This document shows, piece after piece, positions 4,192-8,203 of a stretch of DNA of 8,203 bases (the stretch's first letter is position 1; the number at the start of each line of letters is the position of its first letter). The notes beneath the pieces are model-generated. The model saw only the letters and a program-made list of their open reading frames with translations. It did no database searches and was not told the origin of the DNA. The translations under genes and the position numbers were made by a program. Source of the DNA: GCA-2688775 sp964524225 (GTDB lineage Archaea > Nanobdellota > Nanobdellia > Woesearchaeales > GW2011-AR4); assembly GCA_964524225.1 (NCBI GenBank), contig CAZGEW010000063.1, positions 1-8,203 of the forward strand. The letters are read 5' to 3'.

Positions 4192-4887
4192 ATGTTAAAA
4201 GTAATAAAACAGGATTTACAAAAACTCGCAAACCAAGAAAAAGCAAAAATTTTGCAGAGATTCTTTAAAACTGGAAAAGGCGAATATGGTGAAGGAGATA
4301 TTTTTCTTGGGATTACTGTTCCTGAACTAAGAAAAGTAGCAAATAAGTATTTAACAATAAACATTGATGATATAAAAGAATTGCTTGAAAGCGAAGTACA
4401 TGAACACAGGCTTGCTGCATTGTTGCTTCTTGTTGAAAAATATAAAAAGTGTGACGGGAATGGCAAAAAACAAATAGTCAAGTTTTATTTAAGAAATACT
4501 AAAAGGATAAACAACTGGGATTTAGTGGATTTAACAGCTGATAAAATTCTTGGGCATTATTTATTGCATAAAAATAAGGCTATTCTTTATAAATTGATAA
4601 AATCTAGTAATTTATGGGAAAGAAGAACTGCAATAATTTCTACATTTGCTTTTATAAGAAACAACGAGTTTAATGACAGCTTAAAAATATCCAAAATATT
4701 GCTGAAAGATAAGCACGATTTGATACAGAAAGCAGTTGGCTGGATGCTTAGGGAGGTAGGAAAAAGAAATCAAGGTGTAGAAGAGCAATTCTTGAAAAAG
4801 CATTGTAAAATAATGCCGAGAACAACACTTAGATACGCTGTTGAAAGATTTGATAAAGGCAAAAGGGAATTTTATTTAAGGAAATAA
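4192..4887 (+). CDS. AlkD-like DNA alkylation repair glycosylase
   Basis: The product is 231 residues, the usual size for the AlkC/AlkD family of HEAT-like-repeat DNA glycosylases. These remove bulky or cationic alkylated purines such as 3- and 7-methyl adducts. The N-terminal GITVPELRKVA region and a series of two-helix repeats are typical. Residues in the DNA-facing cleft that matter in Bacillus cereus AlkD have counterparts here: W109 and D113 in NNWDLVD, the arginine pair R144/R145 in LWERRTAI, and W184 in AVGWMLREVGKR. All 15 arginine codons are AGA/AGG. The promoter element at 4159-4167 is shared with the divergent structured RNA. No Shine-Dalgarno is present, which agrees with a leaderless start. 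The gene meets the Trm112-like gene tail to tail with a 5-base gap. Confidence 0.9.
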   Translation: MLKVIKQDLQKLANQEKAKILQRFFKTGKGEYGEGDIFLGITVPELRKVANKYLTINIDDIKELLESEVHEHRLAALLLLVEKYKKCDGNGKKQIVKFYLRNTKRINNWDLVDLTADKILGHYLLHKNKAILYKLIKSSNLWERRTAIISTFAFIRNNEFNDSLKISKILLKDKHDLIQKAVGWMLREVGKRNQGVEEQFLKKHCKIMPRTTLRYAVERFDKGKREFYLRK

Positions 4888-4900
4888 TTTTGCTATTCCC
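4865..4900. terminator. Possible nested hairpin at the tail-to-tail junction
   Basis: GGGAAT (4865-4870) can pair with ATTCCC (4895-4900). Inside it TTATTT (4872-4877) pairs with AAATAA (4882-4887) around AAGG. It spans the ends of two convergent genes only 5 bases apart. There is no long T-run, so a termination role is weakly supported. Confidence 0.25.
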
Positions 4901-5081
4901 TCTCGTTTTTTGGCAGCAATATAGGAATACCCTCTTCAATGGGGTATTTGCTACTGCAGTTTGTACAAACAAGCCCTTTCTTATTTTTAGTGTATTCCAA
5001 ATTAGCCTTGCAGAGTGGACATGCTAGTATATCAAAAAGGTGCTTTGGTATTGGTTCTTTGTCAATCTCTTTTTTCGGCAT
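4893..5081 (-). CDS. Trm112-like (UPF0434-type) small zinc-ribbon protein
   Basis: The product is 62 residues. Four cysteines in two CxxC pairs (C21/C24 in ACPLC and C39/C42 in VCTNC) form a zinc ribbon. They are followed by the family ending YPIEEGIPILLP. In archaea and eukaryotes Trm112 binds and stabilises several methyltransferases that modify tRNA, rRNA and release factor. The bacterial UPF0434 (YcaR) proteins share this fold. Which role applies here is unclear, because no methyltransferase partner is in the window. The start is supported by a Shine-Dalgarno GGAGGT at 5090-5085, very close to the ATG. A TATA box lies at about 5115-5104. These two signals give slightly different expectations for the leader. 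Confidence 0.85.
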   Translation of the reverse strand: MPKKEIDKEPIPKHLFDILACPLCKANLEYTKNKKGLVCTNCSSKYPIEEGIPILLPKNERE

Positions 5082-5103
5082 TTTACCTCCAAAAAACCAA
5101 AAG

Positions 5104-5115
5104 TTTTATATATAA
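5104..5115 (-). promoter_or_regulatory. TATA element of the Trm112-like gene
   Basis: The minus strand reads TTATATATAAAA, ending about 22 bases before ATG 5081. Transcription would start around 5085, so the GGAGGT at 5090-5085 would sit at the extreme 5' end of the mRNA or be partly excluded. Confidence 0.5.
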
Positions 5116-5189
5116 CATCTTACTACTTCTTTATAAATTTTATGAATGTTATCGACATTAAGCATTATTTTTTGCTTAAAAGCTATAAT

Positions 5190-5246
5190 TGGGGTATAAA
5201 GGGGGAGGTTAATAAATTTTATTGTTAAATAAATCTATGTAGGTGA
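5190..5246 (+). promoter_or_regulatory. Promoter/leader of the tfb gene
   Basis: GGTATAAAG (5193-5201) is a TATA candidate, with CTATAAT just upstream as an alternative. GGGAGGTTAATAAA (5203-5216) repeats exactly the ribosome-binding segment of the small basic protein gene (871-884), but it lies 36 bases before the tfb ATG. The probable tfb ribosome-binding site is AGGTGA (5241-5246), 6 bases before ATG 5253. A six-codon frame starting at TTG 5222 and ending at TAG 5240-5242 follows the 14-base copy. Its translation is only a possibility. Confidence 0.4.
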
Positions 5247-5252
5247 ACTAAA

Positions 5253-6182
5253 ATGCCAGCAGAATTGGTAAAGAAATGCCCTGAATGTGGGGGTATAAGT
5301 CTTTCTTGGAATAGAGATAGGGGCGAGATTATTTGCAGAGACTGTGGTCTTGTAATAGAAGAAAAAATGGTCGACTTCACTCAAGAATGGAGGGAATTTG
5401 ATAGTGAAGAGGGTGAAAAAAGAAGAAGATCTGGAGCTCCGATGACCTACACACAATACGATCAAGGTCTAGGTACAGAAATAGGTCAAAAAGCAGATTT
5501 ATTCAAGTTAGGTGGTAAATATAGAAACAAATTCTTTAGATTAAGAAAATGGCAATATAGAATTTCAACAGCTATAGAGAGAAATTTAAAATTGGCCCTT
5601 GCAGAGCTTAAGAGGGTTAGCTCATATTTAAAGCTTCCAAAGTCTGTTGAAGAAGAAAGTGCAAGAATATACACCTTAGCTGTTCAGAGGGGACTTGTAA
5701 GAGGAAGAAGCATGGAATCTGTAGTTGCCGGCGCTTTATATGCAGCATGTAGAAGGCATGATGTTCCAAGAACTTTGGATGAGTTAAGTGAAGCAAGTGG
5801 TATAGAAAAGAAGGAAGTTGGCAGAACATACAGGTTTGTAACAAGAGAACTTGGCATAACAATTTTACCTTCAAATCCTGCTGATTATATAGCTAGGTTT
5901 GCATCTGCGCTAAAGTTAAGTGCTGAAACACAGAGTAAATCAATAGAGATTCTTGAGCAAGCTCAAAAAGCAGAGCTTACTTCTGGAAGAGGACCGACTG
6001 GAATAGCAGCAGCAGCTTTGTATGTAAGTGCTTTAATGCATGGAGAAAAAAGAACTCAAAGAGAGGTTGCTGACATAGCAGGTGTAACAGAAGTCACTAT
6101 AAGGAACAGATACAAAGAGCTACTCGATGAGCTAGATTTGGAAAACGAAATAAAGAAGACGAAGAAGAAAGTAAAGCGGTGA
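5253..6182 (+). CDS. tfb: Transcription initiation factor B (archaeal TFIIB)
   Basis: The product is 309 residues, typical of archaeal TFB. An N-terminal zinc ribbon uses C9, C12, C28 and C31 (CPECG and CRDCG) and recruits RNA polymerase. A B-reader/linker follows (SGAPMTYTQYDQGLGTEIG, about residues 67-85). Two cyclin-like repeats occupy about 115-200 and 210-300. Repeat 1 includes RSMESVVAGALYAACRRHDVPRTLDEL, and repeat 2 includes RGPTGIAAAALYVSALMHGEKRTQREVADIAGVTEVTIRNRYKEL. The repeat 2 segment contains the BRE-recognising helix-turn-helix. TFB binds TBP-TATA complexes and sets promoter direction. This gene is the best evidence that the host is an archaeon. Start: ATG 5253 behind AGGTGA. 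A hairpin terminator follows at 6210-6240. Arginine is coded AGA/AGG except in the last codon. Confidence 0.97.
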   Translation: MPAELVKKCPECGGISLSWNRDRGEIICRDCGLVIEEKMVDFTQEWREFDSEEGEKRRRSGAPMTYTQYDQGLGTEIGQKADLFKLGGKYRNKFFRLRKWQYRISTAIERNLKLALAELKRVSSYLKLPKSVEEESARIYTLAVQRGLVRGRSMESVVAGALYAACRRHDVPRTLDELSEASGIEKKEVGRTYRFVTRELGITILPSNPADYIARFASALKLSAETQSKSIEILEQAQKAELTSGRGPTGIAAAALYVSALMHGEKRTQREVADIAGVTEVTIRNRYKELLDELDLENEIKKTKKKVKR

Positions 6183-6209
6183 AAATTTTCCAGAAGTAAA
6201 AACATCTGC

Positions 6210-6240
6210 AAAAAATTTCACTCGAAGAGTGAAATTTTTT
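6210..6240. terminator. Hairpin terminator after tfb
   Basis: AAAAAATTTCACTC (6210-6223) pairs perfectly with 6227-6240 around a GAA triloop and ends in TTTTTT, 27 bases after the tfb stop. Its arms are symmetric, so it could work in both directions. It resembles the hairpins at 2172-2210 and 2279-2311 in loop and arm design. Confidence 0.7.
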
Positions 6241-6293
6241 AAGTGTTTATTGTTTCTAAAAAAGTTGGCGAGACAAAAAATTTGTTTTTTATA

Positions 6294-6908
6294 ATGGCAT
6301 TTAATCCTAAAGATTATAAAACTGTGGATGAATTAGTAGATAAATTAGCAGATAGAGACTTATTTGAAAAATTTTTTGAAGTATCCAATTATGGGGATAC
6401 ACACAAGATTACACGCTCATTGAATACTTATGATTTCACTAAATCTAATGTTCATGGAAATGCTATATTCTCTATTAAGGATGTGACTCTTCAAGATGCA
6501 AAATACTTACCTAATGATGGAGAATTCATTGCTATTAGATGTTATGTACATAGGGTTATTGAGGTTCCTACATTAAGTAATACAACTGTCTACTTATCAA
6601 GTGATCCTAGTAAAGACAATATGGCTTTATTAGAAGGGAAATTACATACTAATGGTAGTCGTGAAAATTTCTTAGATGTTTTGAATGCTATAAGAAATGC
6701 TCAATCTGAAATACGAAATTCTCAAGGCGATGGTCCGAAACAAGGAACAAATACCAATACTCAAGAAGTAACTATTTACGGACAATTTAAATATAATCAG
6801 GCTTATGGTTCTCCCTTGATACTAATTCATGGAATATTAGACAGAGGCTTATTAAGGGTTTTAAATATAACTAACTCTAACACTATAGACGCAGGACAAT
6901 ATTTATGA
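6294..6908 (+). CDS. Unrecognised protein, possible OB-fold-like strands
   Basis: The product is 204 residues, and I do not recognise the family. There is no signal peptide or membrane segment. Residues about 57-102 are rich in beta strands (NAIFSIKDVTL...EFIAIRCYVHRVIEV...TTVYLSS). The stretch VTIYGQFKYNQAYGSPLILIHGI near residues 162-184 resembles the closing strands of an OB fold, which hints at nucleic-acid binding. A low-complexity linker (GDGPKQGTNTNTQ) separates the two. ATG 6294 is preferred over the in-frame GTG at 6243, which lies directly at the foot of the tfb terminator and has no ribosome-binding site. The downstream gene begins 13 bases after the stop, so the two are probably cotranscribed. 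Three of nine arginine codons are CGN, unlike tfb or the AlkD-like gene, which suggests transfer. Function unknown. Confidence 0.7.
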   Translation: MAFNPKDYKTVDELVDKLADRDLFEKFFEVSNYGDTHKITRSLNTYDFTKSNVHGNAIFSIKDVTLQDAKYLPNDGEFIAIRCYVHRVIEVPTLSNTTVYLSSDPSKDNMALLEGKLHTNGSRENFLDVLNAIRNAQSEIRNSQGDGPKQGTNTNTQEVTIYGQFKYNQAYGSPLILIHGILDRGLLRVLNITNSNTIDAGQYL

Positions 6909-6921
6909 GTATTTTTTAAAT

Positions 6922-7809
6922 ATGGACAGAACACCAAATTTAGAGCGATTAGAACAATTAAAAGAAATTCATAGACGTGAATATCCTATTCCTCAAAAAG
7001 AGCTTCGAATCCTTGTAGAACAAGCTATGCAAGAACTAAGTATTGCGGCAAAAAGGGTAAAAAGAATTAAAGGTGACTTAAGCCCGCAGGAACAAGCTTA
7101 TGCAGATAGTTTTTTGTTTTATTGCGATGAACTTAAAAAAAGAAATGTATCACCTATTAGTGTAACAATAAATTTTTGGACAGAAAATGAAAGGGTTGTG
7201 TTGCAACGTTATTATATTACTGATATCTCATTTAGTAGTGGGGGTATCGGATGGCATGGTTTAGAACGTCCTTATAAAAGCATCCCACGATTGGAGTGGA
7301 ATAATCTTTGGTCATACTTCAGCTCTTATCGTTACATACAACCTAAAGAAATAGAAGAATACATAAAGGAGCGACTTATTGAGGAGCATAGCGATATTTT
7401 CTCGGAAAAGTTTCACAAACAAGAATTACTAAGTGGGGATTTACACTTTGGGTTCTCTAGATTTAAACAATATCTGCGTTATGTTGATGAAAAACTTAGA
7501 CAAGGTGACATTAAAACAAGACCATCAGAACAAGAAATAGCAAGAGCTAAAGTTGAGTTAGCAGATAGGAATTTACTTGCTTATATTGACCTTCAAGGTA
7601 ATGAAGTTCGTCCAGGTAAAACACAATTTGAAGCTTGGCAAGAATTTCAAAAAGAAAATCCAGAGCATTTCAAAAGATTGGTAGAAATTTGTAATCTTCC
7701 CTATGAGCAGAGAAAACCATTACACAACGAACTTTATCCATTGGTTGATAAGGCTTTCACATTATTAAGAGTTAAAGGATTTTCAAAATACCCTGATTTG
7801 TCAGCTTGA
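6922..7809 (+). CDS. Unrecognised soluble protein, partner of the preceding gene
   Basis: The product is 295 residues, with no signal or membrane segment, and I cannot assign a family. The N-terminal third (about residues 1-75) is charged and helical (LERLEQLKEIHRREY, ELRILVEQAMQELSIAAKRVKRIKG). The middle (about 80-140) is strand- and aromatic-rich (VTINFWTENERVVLQRYYITDISFSSGGIGWHGLERPY, several Trp and Tyr). The C-terminal part is helical and rich in Glu and Gln. It begins 13 bases after the preceding stop, with a T6 run but no Shine-Dalgarno in between, so it is probably read from the same transcript. Ten of 24 arginine codons are CGN by my count, against 1 of about 31 in tfb. Together with the previous gene this marks a compositionally distinct pair, possibly acquired. 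It converges on the alkyltransferase gene with a 14-base gap. Confidence 0.7.
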   Translation: MDRTPNLERLEQLKEIHRREYPIPQKELRILVEQAMQELSIAAKRVKRIKGDLSPQEQAYADSFLFYCDELKKRNVSPISVTINFWTENERVVLQRYYITDISFSSGGIGWHGLERPYKSIPRLEWNNLWSYFSSYRYIQPKEIEEYIKERLIEEHSDIFSEKFHKQELLSGDLHFGFSRFKQYLRYVDEKLRQGDIKTRPSEQEIARAKVELADRNLLAYIDLQGNEVRPGKTQFEAWQEFQKENPEHFKRLVEICNLPYEQRKPLHNELYPLVDKAFTLLRVKGFSKYPDLSA

Positions 7810-7823
7810 GTAAAATCACTTAA

Positions 7824-8150
7824 TCAAAACCTAAACAACACTTTCTCAAACTCAACAATCTTATTATCTTTTACTTTAATTCCTTCTTTTCTCAATAATT
7901 CAGCTTTCTTTTTCAATCCATGAGCAAATCCATGCAAATGTCCTTTGCTGTCAACAACACGATGGCAAGGCACCATATTTTTGCCTTTGCAATTTAAAAT
8001 TCCATTAGGATTTTTATTTAATGCATTACCAACAGCTCTGTAAGCCTTTGTACCAGCAGCTTCTGCAATAATTTTGTAGGTTGTAACGTTTCCTTTTGGA
8101 ATTTTTTTTGTTAGATGATATATTTTTTGTTTAAAAGATTCTGTTGACAT
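7824..8150 (-). CDS. ogt: O6-alkylguanine-DNA alkyltransferase, C-terminal-domain-only form
   Basis: The product is 108 residues from ATG 8150. It has the conserved catalytic domain of Ogt/MGMT: KIPKGNVTTYKIIAEAAG (winged-helix DNA-binding region), YRAVGNALNKNPNG (arginine finger R38 and the Asn hinge), and the active site MVPCHRVV with C62 as methyl acceptor. HGFAHGLKKKAELLRKEG follows. The enzyme removes alkyl groups from O6 of guanine in a single-turnover reaction. The usual N-terminal domain is missing. The Cys is present, so this is not an alkyltransferase-like (ATL) protein. The frame extends to ATG 8183, but a TATA element at 8190-8199 predicts a start near 8168, after that codon. ATG 8150, which gives MSTESFKQKIY, is therefore preferred. 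The family assignment is firm; the exact gene name is conventional. Confidence 0.93.
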   Translation of the reverse strand: MSTESFKQKIYHLTKKIPKGNVTTYKIIAEAAGTKAYRAVGNALNKNPNGILNCKGKNMVPCHRVVDSKGHLHGFAHGLKKKAELLRKEGIKVKDNKIVEFEKVLFRF

Positions 8151-8189
8151 TTTATTGGTTTTGAAGTAAAGAAAAAACATCATCTTCTA

Positions 8190-8199
8190 ATTTAATATA
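8190..8199 (-). promoter_or_regulatory. TATA element of the alkyltransferase gene
   Basis: The minus strand reads TATATTAAAT. Its centre lies about 44 bases before ATG 8150, giving a leader of about 18 bases. The upstream ATG at 8183 would fall outside the transcript. Confidence 0.5.
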
Positions 8200-8203
8200 C
8201 TGC

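Noticed and set aside
6243..6293. Upstream GTG start for the 6294-6908 gene
   Set aside because: It starts directly at the foot of the tfb terminator with no ribosome-binding site. The ATG at 6294 is a simpler start.
8151..8183. Longer alkyltransferase starting at ATG 8183
   Set aside because: The TATA element at 8190-8199 predicts transcription from about 8168, after this codon. The added residues (MMFFLYFKTNK) match nothing in the family.

Overview
The window is AT-rich and gene-dense and most likely comes from an archaeon. The main evidence is a complete transcription factor B gene (5253-6182), supported by archaeal-style TATA elements about 26 bases upstream of several start codons and by start codons that look leaderless. 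Many neighbours are bacterial in type: NrdR, bacterial-form CoaD and CoaE, a DUF1385/YqhQ membrane protein and a Trm112-like zinc protein. Small genes, a highly basic internally duplicated small protein and this mixture suggest a DPANN-like lineage. That placement is an inference, not something I can prove from the window.

Layout. 1-203 (-) is the N-terminus of a membrane-anchored protein cut by the window edge. It diverges from a winged-helix-like protein (278-751). A small basic protein with a tandem internal duplication follows (887-1135), closed by a hairpin terminator. DUF1385/YqhQ (1202-2116, -) diverges from nrdR (2321-2773, +), with two strong hairpins between them. nrdR converges on coaD (2800-3282, -), which overlaps coaE (3251-3880, -). 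Upstream of coaE is a GC-rich, highly structured block (about 3896-4136, -) that looks like a non-coding RNA or an mRNA leader. It shares a TATA element with an AlkD-like DNA glycosylase gene (4192-4887, +). A Trm112-like gene (4893-5081, -) diverges from tfb (5253-6182, +). Two unrecognised genes (6294-6908 and 6922-7809) with different arginine codon use follow. A short O6-alkylguanine-DNA alkyltransferase (7824-8150, -) ends the window.

How genes work together. coaE and coaD catalyse the last two steps of coenzyme A synthesis and form one operon. The AlkD-like and alkyltransferase genes both repair alkylated DNA but are separate transcription units. TFB is basal transcription machinery, and NrdR normally represses ribonucleotide reductase.

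The two most unusual items are the structured RNA directly in front of coaE-coaD, and a set of A-tract/stem/T-tract palindromes. Some of these palindromes are terminators, but two lie in frame inside genes, including a perfect 40-base palindrome in the DUF1385 gene.
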